Below the pieces are notes generated by a model. That model was not told the origin of the DNA. It saw nothing but the letters and a program-made list of their open reading frames with translations, and ran no database searches. Below, piece after piece: positions 46,560 through 56,405 of a stretch of DNA of 64,000 bases (position 1 is the stretch's first letter; the number at the start of each line of letters is the position of its first letter). This stretch comes from Nocardioides sp. 503. Lineage in GTDB: Bacteria > Actinomycetota > Actinomycetes > Propionibacteriales > Nocardioidaceae. Location: positions 496,001-560,000 of the forward strand of contig NZ_SPUI01000004.1 of the NCBI RefSeq assembly GCF_004522095.1, in the 5' to 3' direction. The position numbers and the translations under genes are program-made.

Positions 46560-46565
46560 TACTCT
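46560..46565 (+). promoter_or_regulatory. -10 box TACTCT before hflX
   Basis: TACTCT lies 9 nt before the hflX ATG. A GGAGG follows it, but any leader would be only about 2-3 nt, too short for use as an SD if this promoter is right. Confidence 0.4.
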
Positions 46566-46574
46566 GGAGGGCGT

Positions 46575-48104
46575 ATGACTACCGCAAACGCTGACGACTT
46601 CTCCCTCGACCACGAGCTCGAGGCCACCGACGACTGGGACGACGCGTCGTCCGAGGACGCGCCCGACGACACCCCCGACTCCTCCTGGGCCGACGACCCG
46701 GACCCCGAGGAGCCCACCGCGGGCGCCATGGAGCTGGCCGAGCGCCACCAGCTGCGCCGCGTCGCGGGGCTGCGCACCGAGCTCGAGGACATCACCGAGG
46801 TCGAGTACCGCCAGCTCCGCCTGGAGCGGGTCGTCCTCGTCGGGGTGTGGACCGACGGCACCGTGCAGGACGCCGAGAACTCAATGGCCGAGCTCGCGCT
46901 CCTGGCCGAGACGGCCGGCTCGGAGGTGCTCGAGGCGATCTACCAGCGCCGCCAGGCGCCCGACCCGGCGACGTACGTCGGTCGCGGCAAGGTGGAGGGC
47001 ATCGCCGAGATCGTGCACGCCACCGGCGCCGACACCGTCATCTGCGACGGCGAGCTGGCGCCCAGCCAGCTGCGCAACCTCGAGGACCGGGTCAAGGTCA
47101 AGGTCGTCGACCGCACCGCGCTGATCCTCGACATCTTCGCCCAGCACGCCCGGTCCGCCGAGGGCCAGGCCCAGGTCGAGCTGGCCCAGCTGAGCTACAT
47201 GAAGCAGCGGCTGCGCGGCTGGGGTGGCAACCTGTCGCGCCAGGCCGGTGGCCGGGTCGGCGCCGACGGCGGCGGCATCGGCGGCCGTGGCCCCGGTGAG
47301 ACCAAGATCGAGACCGACCGGCGCCGCATCAACGACAAGATCGCCAAGCTGCGCCGCGAGCTCAAGGCGATGAAGGGCACCCGCGACACCAAGCGCCAGG
47401 ACCGCCAGCGCCACCAGATCCCCTCGGTCGCGATCGCCGGCTACACCAACGCCGGCAAGTCCTCGCTGCTCAACCGGCTCACCGGCGCCGGGGTGCTGGT
47501 CGAGGACTCGCTGTTCGCGACGCTCGACCCCACCACCCGCCGCACGACCACCAGCGACGGACGCGTCTACACGATGAGCGACACGGTCGGCTTCGTGCGC
47601 CACCTGCCCCACCAGCTCGTGGAGGCGTTCCGCTCGACGTTGGAGGAGGTCGCCGACTCCGACCTGATCCTGCACGTGGTCGACGGCTCCCACCCCGACC
47701 CCGAGGGCCAGATCGGCGCCGTGCGCGAGGTGCTGGCCGAGATCGGCGCCGACAAGGTGCCCGAGGTGGTCGTCATCAACAAGGCCGACGCCGCCGACCC
47801 CCTGGTGCTGGCCCGGCTGCGCCAGCGCGAGCCGCACTCGGTCGTCGTCAGCGCCAAGACCGGCGAGGGCATCGCCGACGTCCTGGCGCTGGTCGAGGAC
47901 GAGCTGCCGCGCCCCGACGTGGAGTTCCGGGCGCTGCTGCCCTACGAGCGCGGCGACCTGCTCAACCGGATCCACCAGCAGGGCGAGATCGCCTCGCTCG
48001 AGCACACCGGCGACGGCACCCTGGTCAGCGGTCGCGCCAACGAGGACCTCGCCGGCGACCTGGCGGCGTACGCCACGGACGCGGCGGACGCACCGAGTCG
48101 CTGA
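46575..48104 (+). CDS. hflX: GTPase HflX, ribosome rescue factor
   Basis: 509 residues. A ~50-residue acidic head is followed by the HflX domain (RVVLVGVW, YVGRGKVEGIAE, LAPSQLRNLEDRVKVKVVDRTALILDIF), a helical middle region (GGRVGADGGGIGGRGPGETKIE) and the G domain: G1 GYTNAGKSS, G3 DTVGF, G4 NKAD. HflX splits stalled or heat-damaged ribosomes. The gene order dapF...hflX is conserved; dinG, which usually follows nearby, is 11 kb away here. Confidence 0.95.
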   Translation: MTTANADDFSLDHELEATDDWDDASSEDAPDDTPDSSWADDPDPEEPTAGAMELAERHQLRRVAGLRTELEDITEVEYRQLRLERVVLVGVWTDGTVQDAENSMAELALLAETAGSEVLEAIYQRRQAPDPATYVGRGKVEGIAEIVHATGADTVICDGELAPSQLRNLEDRVKVKVVDRTALILDIFAQHARSAEGQAQVELAQLSYMKQRLRGWGGNLSRQAGGRVGADGGGIGGRGPGETKIETDRRRINDKIAKLRRELKAMKGTRDTKRQDRQRHQIPSVAIAGYTNAGKSSLLNRLTGAGVLVEDSLFATLDPTTRRTTTSDGRVYTMSDTVGFVRHLPHQLVEAFRSTLEEVADSDLILHVVDGSHPDPEGQIGAVREVLAEIGADKVPEVVVINKADAADPLVLARLRQREPHSVVVSAKTGEGIADVLALVEDELPRPDVEFRALLPYERGDLLNRIHQQGEIASLEHTGDGTLVSGRANEDLAGDLAAYATDAADAPSR

Positions 48105-48126
48105 AAGCACACCAGGCCCGGCCCGC

Positions 48127-48888
48127 GTGACGGATGATGGTGAGGTGGTCCTCCGGGGGGTTGCGGCGCGCAAGCCGCTCGTGCTGACGCTGCTGGCTGC
48201 CCTGCTGGCGACGGTCGTGCTCACCTTCCAGCTCACCGACGACGCGGAGGGCGCCTTCGCGAGGCGCTGCGAGCGGTTCGCGGAGGCGTCGTCCTGGCGG
48301 GCCCAGCACGACAACCAGCACGACGGCGACGACGGCGACGACGGCTCCGGCGACCGGGTCGTGGTGATCGGCGACTCCTACTCGGCCGGGCTACGGCTGG
48401 ACCGGCCCCAGGAGTCCTGGCCGGCGCGCCTGCCCGGCCACGTCCACGTCGACGGCTTCTCCGGCTCCGGGTTCAGCGCCCGGGCCAGCGGCTGCGGTCC
48501 GGTGTCCTTCGCCGACCGGGCGCACCGCGCCCTGGCGGACGGTGCCGACCTCGTCGTGGTCGAGGGCGGCCTCAACGACTACGACCGGACCGCCGCCGAG
48601 ATCACCGCCGGCTTCCTCCGCCTCGTGCGTGCGGTCGGCGACGTGCCGATGCTGGTCGTCGGCCCACCGCCGGCGCCGCTGCGAGGCCGCCACGTCGCGC
48701 GCGTCGACGAGATCCTGCGGGACCTCGCCGCGCGCCACGACGCGACGTACCTGTCGATGGCCGACGTCGACCTGCGCTACCTCGACGACGGCCTCCACCT
48801 CACCGCGGGCGGCCACGAGGAGTTCGGCGACCTGGTGGCCGCCTCAGTAGTCCAGGTGGTCCAGGTAGAGGTGGCCGACCGCCGCTGA
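48127..48888 (+). CDS. exported SGNH/GDSL hydrolase
   Basis: 253 residues. A signal anchor (PLVLTLLAALLATVVLTFQL) precedes an Asp/Gly-rich linker. SGNH blocks: I VVIGDSYSAG, III-like GGLNDYD and V DGLHLT, so Ser, Asn, Asp and His are present. The likely role is an extracellular esterase on cell-wall or polysaccharide acyl groups. The start may be GTG 48127 or, if leaderless after a GATGAT box, GTG 48145. The last 45 nt overlap the end of the convergent TIM-barrel gene. Confidence 0.82.
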   Translation: MTDDGEVVLRGVAARKPLVLTLLAALLATVVLTFQLTDDAEGAFARRCERFAEASSWRAQHDNQHDGDDGDDGSGDRVVVIGDSYSAGLRLDRPQESWPARLPGHVHVDGFSGSGFSARASGCGPVSFADRAHRALADGADLVVVEGGLNDYDRTAAEITAGFLRLVRAVGDVPMLVVGPPPAPLRGRHVARVDEILRDLAARHDATYLSMADVDLRYLDDGLHLTAGGHEEFGDLVAASVVQVVQVEVADRR

Positions 48889-49803
48889 GGTGAGCGGGGA
48901 GACGTCGGGGGTGTCGTTCTCCACGATGTACTCCTCCACCGTGTGGCTGCGGAAGATCCGCGCGAAGTCGACCACGCCCGTGCCGAGGTCGGCCATGTCG
49001 CCCGTGGCGCCGTCGCGGTCCTTGACGTGGAACTGCCGCACCCGCTGCGGCGCGCGCCGCACCACGTCGATCGCGAACCTGTCGGGGTCGGCCACCCCGA
49101 GGTTCACCCCGGCGGTGAAGACCCAGTAGAGGTCCACCTCGAGGTGGACCAGGCGCGGGTCCAGCCGCTCGGTGAGGATCTCCCAGGGCGTCACCCCGCC
49201 GCCGAGGTCGGTCGTGAACTCGTGGGCGTGGTTGTGGTAGCCGTAGCGCAGGCCCCAGCGCTTGGCCTGCCGCGCCTCGGCGTTCATCTGGTCGGCCCAC
49301 TGCTCCCAGTCGGCACGGACGGCCGAGTTGAGGTACGGCACGACGACGTACTGCTGGCCCAGGATGGCGGCGTTCTCCAGCTTGGTGCTCAGCGCCGCCG
49401 GGGTGGTGCTGATGCCGTCGTGGCTCGACGTGGCGCGGATGCCCAGCCCGCGCAGGAAGCGCCGCAGCTCGGTGGCGGTGCGGCCGTAGTAGCCGGCCAG
49501 CTCGACCTTCTCGTAGCCGTACTGGGCCAGTCGTTGCAGCACGACGTCGAAGCCCGGCTGGCCGCCGAGGGCCGCGCGCAGCGTGTAGAGCTGGATGCTG
49601 ATCTTGTCGTGCGGCACCGACCGGGGCCGGGAGCGACCCCGCCCCTGCGCGACCGTCGCGGCGCCGGCCTCGGAGGCCAGCCCGGACGTGAGCCCGAGCG
49701 CCGCCACCCCCGCCGCCGCTCCGCGCAGCACGTGGCGCCGCGGGGCGCCCTTCTCCACCAACGAGCGCCGCAGCGCTGCCTCACCGTCATACCCGAAACA
49801 CAT
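48844..49803 (-). CDS. Tat-exported sugar isomerase/epimerase-like protein
   Basis: 319 residues. The N-terminus has a twin-arginine signal (APRRHVLRGAAAGVAALGLTSGLASEAGAA). The rest is an AP-endonuclease-family-2 TIM barrel: KISIQLYTLRAAL, YEKVELAGYYG, YHNHAHEF, HLEVDLYW and QFHVKDRDG, with metal ligands Glu/His/Asp kept. It probably isomerises or epimerises a carbohydrate outside the membrane. Co-directional with the cytoplasmic isomerase at 49877, 73 nt away. Confidence 0.85.
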   Translation of the reverse strand: MCFGYDGEAALRRSLVEKGAPRRHVLRGAAAGVAALGLTSGLASEAGAATVAQGRGRSRPRSVPHDKISIQLYTLRAALGGQPGFDVVLQRLAQYGYEKVELAGYYGRTATELRRFLRGLGIRATSSHDGISTTPAALSTKLENAAILGQQYVVVPYLNSAVRADWEQWADQMNAEARQAKRWGLRYGYHNHAHEFTTDLGGGVTPWEILTERLDPRLVHLEVDLYWVFTAGVNLGVADPDRFAIDVVRRAPQRVRQFHVKDRDGATGDMADLGTGVVDFARIFRSHTVEEYIVENDTPDVSPLTSAAVGHLYLDHLDY

Positions 49804-49876
49804 GACGTATGTCCATCTTCTCGGATCCCGACCGTTCGGGACCGACGTGCGTGACCCCCCTGGGCCCCCTACGGCG

Positions 49877-50875
49877 TCAGCTGCTGAACGCCGCGTCGAA
49901 CGACTGCGCGGGCGGGTCGTAGTCGAACCGCCTGAGGAACTCCAGCGCCTCGGGCGCACCGTGCAGCCGGTCCATGCCGGCGTCCTCCCACTCGACCGAG
50001 ACCGGCCCGGCGTAGCCGATGGCGGCCAGCGCGCGGAAGCAGTCCTCCCACGGCACGTCGCCGCGGCCGGTGGACACGAAGTCCCAGCCCCGGTGCTGGT
50101 CGCCCCAGGGCAGGTGCGAGGACAGCACGCCGTTGCGGCCGCCGCCCAGGCGCATGCGGGTGTCCTTGCAGTCGACGTGGTAGATCCGGTCGGCGAAGTC
50201 GGTGATGAACGCGACCGGGTCGAGGTGCTGCCACATCATGTGGCTGGGGTCCCAGTTGAGGCCGAACGCCGAGCGGTGCCCGATCGCCTCGAGGGTGCGC
50301 ACCGTGGACCAGTAGTCGTAGGCGATCTCGGAGGGGTGCACCTCGTGGGCGAAGCGCACGCCGCACTCGTCGAAGACGTCGAGGATCGGGTTCCAGCGGT
50401 CGGCGAAGTCCTGGTAGCCGGCCTCGATCGTGGAGGCGGGCACGGGCGGGAACATCGCGACGTACTGCCAGATGGCGGAGCCGGTGAAGCCGATGACGGT
50501 GTCGACGCCGAGCTTCTGCGCCAGCCGCGCGGTCAGCTTCATCTCCTCGGCGGCGCGCTGGCGCACGCCCTCGGGGTCTCCGTCGCCCCACACCTGGGGG
50601 CGCACGATGGCCTGGTGCCGCGCGTCGATCGGGCTGTCGCAGACCGCCTGCCCCGTGAGGTGGTTGGAGATCGCCCACACCTTGAGCCCGTGGCGCTCCA
50701 GCAGCTCGAGACGCTCGGCGACGTAGTCGTCGTCGTCCCAGCGCCAGGCGTCGAGGTGCTCGCCGGAGACCGCGATCTCCAGGCCGTCGTAGCCCCAGCC
50801 GGCCGCCAGGCCCGCGACCTCCTCGAGGGTGAGGTCGGCCCACTGTCCGGTGAAGAGGGTGAAGCGCTTGCCCAT
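49877..50875 (-). CDS. sugar phosphate isomerase/epimerase
   Basis: 332 residues, xylose-isomerase-like TIM barrel: [72 protein letters not shown] and VDCKDTRM, ending [11 protein letters not shown]. The Glu, Asp, His and Glu metal set is present. The start MGKRFTLF was chosen; the frame runs far upstream without support. It lies 41 nt after the dehydrogenase gene, as in inositol or keto-sugar catabolic operons. Confidence 0.9.
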   Translation of the reverse strand: MGKRFTLFTGQWADLTLEEVAGLAAGWGYDGLEIAVSGEHLDAWRWDDDDYVAERLELLERHGLKVWAISNHLTGQAVCDSPIDARHQAIVRPQVWGDGDPEGVRQRAAEEMKLTARLAQKLGVDTVIGFTGSAIWQYVAMFPPVPASTIEAGYQDFADRWNPILDVFDECGVRFAHEVHPSEIAYDYWSTVRTLEAIGHRSAFGLNWDPSHMMWQHLDPVAFITDFADRIYHVDCKDTRMRLGGGRNGVLSSHLPWGDQHRGWDFVSTGRGDVPWEDCFRALAAIGYAGPVSVEWEDAGMDRLHGAPEALEFLRRFDYDPPAQSFDAAFSS

Positions 50876-50916
50876 GAGGCCTCCTAGGTCGTCTGCTGCT
50901 CGTCGGGTGGAGATCG

Positions 50917-52059
50917 TCACACGTCGACGCAGGTGCCGGAGCGCGCGTCGCTGGCCTCGATCGCGGCCAGCACCCGCTGCACGGCGAGGCCGTCCTCGAA
51001 CGACGGCGCCGGGGCCACGTCGTTGGCGACCGCGGTCAGCAGGTCGGCCGCCTGCGAGGTGAAGGTGTGGTCCCAGCCGAGCGTGTGGCCCGGCGGCCAC
51101 CACGCCGCGAGGTAGGGGTGGCTCTCCTCGGTGACGAGGACTCGGCGCATCCCGGTGCCGTCGTCGATGCCGAGCTCGTTGAGCCGCTCCAGGTCGAAGC
51201 TGAGCGCGCCCTCGGAGCCGTAGACCTCCAGGCTCAGGCCGTTCTTGCGGCCGGTGGCCATGCGGCTGACCTCGACGCTGGCCACGACGCCGGAGGCGGT
51301 CTCGAGGGTGGCCCACGCGGCGTCGTCGACGGTGACGGGCTCACGGCCGTCGCGGCCGTCGCGCTCGGTCACGAAGGTCTGCAGGTGGCCGCGGGCGGTG
51401 ACGACCCGCTCGCCGAGCAGGGAGTGCAGCTGGTCGACGACGTGGGAGCCGAGGTCGCCCAGCGCGCCGGAGCCGGCCTCGTCCCGGCGCAGGCGCCAGG
51501 TCATGGGGGCGGTCTCGTCGGAGAGCCAGTCCTGGAGGTACGCCGCCCGCACCTGCCGCACCCGGCCGATGCGGCCCTCGGCGATCACCTGCCGGGCCAG
51601 CGCGAGCGCGGGCACCCGGCGGTAGTTGAAGCCGATCATCGAGCGGCCGGTGGCCGACGCGGCGGCCGCGACCATGGCCTCGGACTCCGCCACCGTGTTG
51701 GCCAGCGGCTTCTCGACCAGCACGTGCTTGCCGGCGGCCAGGGCCGCGAGCGCGATGTCGGCGTGCAGGTGGCCGGGGGTGCAGATGTCGACGATGTCGA
51801 TGTCGTCGCGCTCGATGACCGAGGCCCAGTCGGTGGCCGACTCCGCCCATCCGTAGCGCTCGGCGGCGGTCTTGACCGCCGCGGGGTCGCGGCCGACGAG
51901 CACCTGCTGGCGCACCGGGGGCACATCGGGGTAGAACGCGCCGACGTTGCGCCAGGCGTTGGAGTGGGCCTTGCCCATGAAGGAGTAGCCGATGACGGCG
52001 ACCCCCAGGGGGCGTGGGCCGTCGGCAGGCCCGGTCACGGGGTGGTCAGTAGAGGACAT
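50917..52059 (-). CDS. Gfo/Idh/MocA-family sugar dehydrogenase
   Basis: 380 residues. NAD(P) motif [17 protein letters not shown], then [35 protein letters not shown] with the catalytic Lys (EKP), and the C-terminal part [15 protein letters not shown] with family His. It oxidises a hydroxyl of a sugar or cyclitol. Its ATG lies 14 nt inside the end of the preceding epimerase gene, so they are translated together. Substrate unknown. Confidence 0.92.
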   Translation of the reverse strand: MSSTDHPVTGPADGPRPLGVAVIGYSFMGKAHSNAWRNVGAFYPDVPPVRQQVLVGRDPAAVKTAAERYGWAESATDWASVIERDDIDIVDICTPGHLHADIALAALAAGKHVLVEKPLANTVAESEAMVAAAASATGRSMIGFNYRRVPALALARQVIAEGRIGRVRQVRAAYLQDWLSDETAPMTWRLRRDEAGSGALGDLGSHVVDQLHSLLGERVVTARGHLQTFVTERDGRDGREPVTVDDAAWATLETASGVVASVEVSRMATGRKNGLSLEVYGSEGALSFDLERLNELGIDDGTGMRRVLVTEESHPYLAAWWPPGHTLGWDHTFTSQAADLLTAVANDVAPAPSFEDGLAVQRVLAAIEASDARSGTCVDV

Positions 52060-52918
52060 GGGATGTGTCTCCGTCCAGGGAGCGCAGGAACGCGAGCCCG
52101 TCGCGTGCGAGGTCGTCCGGCGAGGCCGCGAGCGGCCGCCAGATCGACGCCGCCACGGCGATCGACGCGTTGTCGGGGGTGAAGCTCTCGATGTTCAGCG
52201 GGCCGGCGTAGCCGACCTCGTCCAGCGCCGCGACGAGTGCGGGCCAGTCGGTCTGGTCGCCGCCGGGGGCGCCGCGGTCGCTGCCGCAGACCTGCACGTG
52301 CACGAGGTGGCGTCCGGCCGCGCGGACCGCCGCGGCGCTGGAGCGCTCCTCGATGTTGAGGTGGTAGGTGTCCAGCGCGAGGCCGACGCCCTGCTCCAGC
52401 AGCGGGCCGAGCCCGGTGAGCGCCTGGTCGACGGTGTTGACCAGGGATGTCTCGTAGCGGTTGAGCGGCTCGACGCCGATCCGCACGCCGGCCGCGGCCG
52501 CGTGGTCGGCCACGGGCGCGAGGTGCTCGCGCCACTCGGCGTACGCCGCGGTGCGCTCGTCCTCGCTCAGCCGCCACACGCGGCCGGTCTGGGCGTAGAA
52601 CGGACCGCAGACGCTGGTCGCGCCGATGGCCTCGGCCAGGTCGACGGCGCCGCGGAGGTAGTCCTGGGTGCGTGCGACGGTCGCCGCGTCGGTCGCGACG
52701 AGGTCGCGGCCGGGCGCCATGGCCGCTACGACGTACGGCGTGAGGCCGGCCTCGGCGAGGCTCGCGGCGGTGCGGGCGGGGTCGAGGTCGCCGACGTTCT
52801 CGAGCGGCAGCTCGACGGCGTCGAAGCCGAGCTCGGCGATGCGCGCGAGCAGGCCGGGCAGCACCGCGTCGGTCAGCGGTGACGTCCACACCCAGGTGTT
52901 GATGCCGATCGCGCGCAT
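52046..52918 (-). CDS. ketose 3-epimerase-like protein
   Basis: 290 residues, TIM barrel of the D-tagatose/D-psicose 3-epimerase type: GINTWVWTSPLTD, FDAVELPLENV, GVEPLNRYETSLVNTVDQAL, LALDTYHLNIEE, HVQVCGSDRGAPG and PLNIESFTPDN. The metal Glu in GVEPLNR and Glu in NIESF, plus Asp and His, are conserved. It would interconvert ketoses at C3. First of the catabolic genes after the transporter genes, with a 120-nt gap that holds a terminator-like hairpin. Confidence 0.9.
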   Translation of the reverse strand: MRAIGINTWVWTSPLTDAVLPGLLARIAELGFDAVELPLENVGDLDPARTAASLAEAGLTPYVVAAMAPGRDLVATDAATVARTQDYLRGAVDLAEAIGATSVCGPFYAQTGRVWRLSEDERTAAYAEWREHLAPVADHAAAAGVRIGVEPLNRYETSLVNTVDQALTGLGPLLEQGVGLALDTYHLNIEERSSAAAVRAAGRHLVHVQVCGSDRGAPGGDQTDWPALVAALDEVGYAGPLNIESFTPDNASIAVAASIWRPLAASPDDLARDGLAFLRSLDGDTSHVLY

Positions 52919-52998
52919 GGAAGGACCTTCGGAGGGGAGGGGCCGCGGGGGAGGGCCCGCGGCGTGGTGCAGGGGGCAGAGCAGGTGCAGGGAGCGTG

Positions 52999-53032
52999 GG
53001 CCGGCCGGCGGTGAGGAGACCGCCGGCCGGCC
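52999..53032. terminator. 14-bp hairpin after binding-protein gene
   Basis: GGCCGGCCGGCGGT (52999-53012) pairs perfectly with 53019-53032 around a 6-nt loop, 7 nt after the stop of the sugar-binding gene. It probably ends or trims the transporter mRNA before the isomerase genes. The rest of the 120-nt gap is featureless. Confidence 0.7.
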
Positions 53033-53038
53033 ACACGG

Positions 53039-54283
53039 TCAGGGGATCTTGCGGTCCTGCCACACCTGCGGGTAGCCGGGCAGGTCCTCGCCACCGAACT
53101 TGGCGTAGTGACCGTCGGGCATCCCGTCGTTCTCCTCCAGGAAGTCGGCCCGCTCGTCCTCGGTGATCGGCGTCTGCGGGAGCACCCACTCGGTGGGGAT
53201 GGCCTCGCCCTTGACGATCTTCTCGACCGCCAGGAGCGTCGTGCGCCACTGGAAGTTGGAGTAGACGGGGGCCAGGCCGGTGAGGCCGGTCTCCTCCCAC
53301 TTGCGCAGGAAGCTCATCTCGTCCTCGCCGGTCATGACGGGGAGGTCGACGCCGGCGTCCTCGAACGCCTCGATGGCGGCGACGGCACCGTCACCGGCGT
53401 CCATCCACACGCCCTTGACGTCGCCCTTGACGAGCTCGTCGGAGATGATCTGCTTGATCTTGCTCGGGTCGGCGCCGGTGAAGTAGTCCACCGCGTCGAT
53501 GCCGTTGTCCTTGAAGATCTTCTCGGCGGCGGCCCAGCGCGTCTCGAGCACGTCGACGCCGGGCAGGATGCGCAGGGCCACGACCTTGTCGCCCTCCTCG
53601 AGGTTGTCGCTGAGGAAGTTGGCGGTGTCGATGCCCCACGCGTAGCCACCGATCGGGTGGATGAACGAGGTGTAGCAGTCGGTGTTGACGCCGCGGTCGA
53701 AGACGATGACCGGCTTGCCGGTCTCGCAGGCGCGCTCGACGGCCGGCGTCATGGCCGCCGTGGAGTTGGGGGAGATGATGAAGACGTCGCAGTTGCCCTC
53801 GGTGATGAAGTAGTCGATGTCGGCGATCTGCGTGTTGTCGTCGTCCTGCGCGTCGCGGGTCTCCATCTCGCCGATGACGTTCGAGTCCTGCAGGGCCTTG
53901 AGCTGCTGGTTCATGGTGATCCAGCCGGTCTGGCGCCAGGGGTTGCTGATCGAGGCGTTGGCGAAGCAGACCTTCTGCGCCTCCTGCGTCGCGTACTTCT
54001 TGGTGTCGGTCATCGGGCCGTCGATGTACTGCAGCCACGGGGTGGCCTCGTCACCCTCGAACGTCGCGGAGCGCTGGGCGTCCTGCTCGTCGAAGTCGGC
54101 CTGCACGAACCACTCGGTGTCGGCCGAGGAGTCGGCCGGGGCGTCGGCCGACTCGGAGGTCTCCGGGTCCGCGCCGGCGTCCGGTGCCGGGTCGTCGACC
54201 GAATCGTCGGTGCTACATGCCGCGAGCACGAGCAGCGCCGCAGCGGACACGACGGCGCCTCTCAGCAGTGGACTCTTGCGCAT
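53039..54283 (-). CDS. sugar ABC transporter binding lipoprotein
   Basis: 414 residues. Lipobox VLAACS with an Asp/Ser-rich linker, then a periplasmic-binding type I (ribose-like) fold: NTQIADIDYFITEGNCDVFIISPNSTAAMTPAVERACETGKPVIVFDRG and GVWMDAGDGAVAAIEAFEDAG. It captures a sugar or polyol for the adjacent permeases. The ATG shares one base with the stop of the permease gene (TGATG). Confidence 0.92.
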   Translation of the reverse strand: MRKSPLLRGAVVSAAALLVLAACSTDDSVDDPAPDAGADPETSESADAPADSSADTEWFVQADFDEQDAQRSATFEGDEATPWLQYIDGPMTDTKKYATQEAQKVCFANASISNPWRQTGWITMNQQLKALQDSNVIGEMETRDAQDDDNTQIADIDYFITEGNCDVFIISPNSTAAMTPAVERACETGKPVIVFDRGVNTDCYTSFIHPIGGYAWGIDTANFLSDNLEEGDKVVALRILPGVDVLETRWAAAEKIFKDNGIDAVDYFTGADPSKIKQIISDELVKGDVKGVWMDAGDGAVAAIEAFEDAGVDLPVMTGEDEMSFLRKWEETGLTGLAPVYSNFQWRTTLLAVEKIVKGEAIPTEWVLPQTPITEDERADFLEENDGMPDGHYAKFGGEDLPGYPQVWQDRKIP

Positions 54284-55395
54284 CAGTTGTCTCCATTGGT
54301 CGTGCCCGGGGTGGGCGTGGTGGGGATCCGAGTAGAGGGGGCCCGGCGGGCGGACCCGCGCGGGCGACGGCCGGCCTGCCAGCCACGGGCGGCGACGGCG
54401 ACGGCGACGATGATGATCACGCCCTGCACGGTGTCGCGCCACGTGGACTCGACCTCCTTGACCGTGAGCAGCGTGAAGAGGAGCTCGAGGGCGATGGCAC
54501 CCGCCGCGGCGGAGAGCACCCAGCCGCGGCCGCCGCCGAGCAGGACGCCGCCGAGCACGACCGCGGTGATCGCGGTGAACTCGTAGCCGTCGCCCACCGA
54601 CGGGTGCACCCCGGCGTAGCCGACGAGCAGGATGCCGGAGACCGAGGCGGCGAGGGAGGAGATCATGAAGGCGCGGGTCTTGAGCCACCACACCGACGTG
54701 CCGGAGCGCTCGGCCGACTCGGGGTTGTCGCCGACGGCGAGCAGGTTGCGCCCGAACGGGCGGCGCATCAGCAGGGTCGCGGCGATCGCCAGGACGACCA
54801 GGATGATCAGCGGGTAGGGGAGGAACTCCAGGACCGGGACGTTCTCGAAGCGGCCGCGGCCGATCTCGCGGAACTCGTCGACGGGGTTGCCGGTGGCCGC
54901 GCCGCCGGTGAGGTAGGAGACCAGGCCGCCCAGCGCCAGCATCATGCCCAGGGTGACGATGAAGCTCGGCACCTTCAGCAGGGTGGTCAGCACGCCGTTG
55001 GCGAAGCCGACCGCCGCGCCGACCAGCAGCATCAGCACGGTGACGGGCACGACCTTGTCGGGGTCCTCGCCGATCATGTTGCCGGCCAGGACGACCTGGG
55101 TGCCGATGACGGCGCCCATCGAGAGGTCGAACTCGCCGGAGACGATCACGTAGTACTGCCCGATCGCCGCGATCGCGATGGGGGCGGTGCGACCCAGGAA
55201 GAGCATGATCACGCCGGGGTCGCCGAAGTTGGGGTTGGCCTGGATGGTCGCGACCAGGAGCACGGCGGCGAGCACGAAGACGGCGCCGCCGGGGGTCAGG
55301 ACCGCCGCGAGCAGCCGACCGCCGAGGCCGCGCTGGTGCGCGGGGATGGCGGTCCGGGCGGGCGCCGGCGTCGAGGTGGTCACGGGGGTGCTCAC
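54283..55395 (-). CDS. ribose-type ABC permease 1
   Basis: 370 residues, about eight to ten membrane segments of the BPD_transp_2 class: TAPIAIAAIGQYYVIVSGEFDLSMGAVIG, VPSFIVTLGMMLALGGLVSYLTGG and FTAITAVVLGGVLLGGGRGWVL. Pro/Thr-rich ends lie in the cytoplasm. The GTG overlaps the second permease stop by 4 nt. It forms a heterodimer channel with the next permease. Confidence 0.92.
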   Translation of the reverse strand: MSTPVTTSTPAPARTAIPAHQRGLGGRLLAAVLTPGGAVFVLAAVLLVATIQANPNFGDPGVIMLFLGRTAPIAIAAIGQYYVIVSGEFDLSMGAVIGTQVVLAGNMIGEDPDKVVPVTVLMLLVGAAVGFANGVLTTLLKVPSFIVTLGMMLALGGLVSYLTGGAATGNPVDEFREIGRGRFENVPVLEFLPYPLIILVVLAIAATLLMRRPFGRNLLAVGDNPESAERSGTSVWWLKTRAFMISSLAASVSGILLVGYAGVHPSVGDGYEFTAITAVVLGGVLLGGGRGWVLSAAAGAIALELLFTLLTVKEVESTWRDTVQGVIIIVAVAVAARGWQAGRRPRGSARRAPSTRIPTTPTPGTTNGDN

Positions 55396-56405
55396 TTGGT
55401 CTCCTGCAGGACGGCGTCCAGGCCGGTGGGCCGGTCGAAGCGGGCGGGGCGCCGGTCGATCTCGCGACCGGCGTAGACGGCGACGGCGGCGACGATGACG
55501 AGGCCGCGGATGACGTCCTTGAGGAAGGGGTTGACCTGCATGACGCCCATGACGTTGTCGAGGACCGCGAAGATCGCGACGCCCGCGAGCGTGCCGACGA
55601 TGTTGCCCTTGCCGCCGGCCAGCAGCGTGCCGCCGAGGACCACGGCCGCGATCGACATCAGGTCGTAGTCGCCCTGGCTGCCGATGGTGGGGCTGCCGAC
55701 GCTGAGGCGGGAGAGGAGCAGCAGCCCGGCCACGGCGGCGAGGACGCTGCACAGGACGTGGGCGGCGATGACCGGCACGGAGGTGCGGATGCCGGACAGG
55801 CGCGCGACCTCGGGGCTGCCGCCGACGGCGTAGAGGTGGTGGCCCAGGCGGGTGCGGCGCAGCATGACGATCGCCAGCAGCGCGCAGCCGAGCATGATCA
55901 GGAAGGTGAGCGGGACCGGGCCGATCTGGGTGGCGTCGATGAGCCGGAAGGAGCGCGGCGCGAGGCCGTGGCTGCCCTGGTAGTTGCTGCCGAGGTAGCC
56001 GCTGATGATCAGGCCCATGCCGAGCGTGGCGATGAAGCCGTGGACCTTGAGGAAGCTGACGACCAGGCCGTTGGCCAGGCCGATGACCGCGGCGATGCCG
56101 AGGGCGAGGAGCACGGCGGGCACGACGTTGGCCGGCTCGCCGGCCATCTGGCCCGCGGCGACGACGCTGGTCAGGCTGACCACGAACGGCACCGAGAGGT
56201 CCAGGCTTCCGACCAGGATCACCAGCGTCTGACCGATGGCGATGAGGCCGAGGATCGAGCAGCCGGTGAGGACCGCGTCGATGTTGCCGCTGCTCAGGAA
56301 GTTGCGGCCCTCGACTGCGGTCAGGATCGCTCCGACGACCAGGCTGAGCACCAGGACGGCGACGACGATGCCGGTCGAGGTGAGGGGCTGCAGTCGGCTC
56401 CTCAT
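55392..56405 (-). CDS. ribose-type ABC permease 2
   Basis: 337 residues, same class: TGCSILGLIAIGQTLVILVGSLDLSVPFVVSL, VHGFIATLGMGLIISGY, LMSIAAVVLGGTLLAGGKGNIVGTLAGVAI. The ATG overlaps the ATPase stop by 4 nt. Two different permeases show a heteromeric transporter as in RbsC-like pairs. Confidence 0.92.
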   Translation of the reverse strand: MRSRLQPLTSTGIVVAVLVLSLVVGAILTAVEGRNFLSSGNIDAVLTGCSILGLIAIGQTLVILVGSLDLSVPFVVSLTSVVAAGQMAGEPANVVPAVLLALGIAAVIGLANGLVVSFLKVHGFIATLGMGLIISGYLGSNYQGSHGLAPRSFRLIDATQIGPVPLTFLIMLGCALLAIVMLRRTRLGHHLYAVGGSPEVARLSGIRTSVPVIAAHVLCSVLAAVAGLLLLSRLSVGSPTIGSQGDYDLMSIAAVVLGGTLLAGGKGNIVGTLAGVAIFAVLDNVMGVMQVNPFLKDVIRGLVIVAAVAVYAGREIDRRPARFDRPTGLDAVLQETK

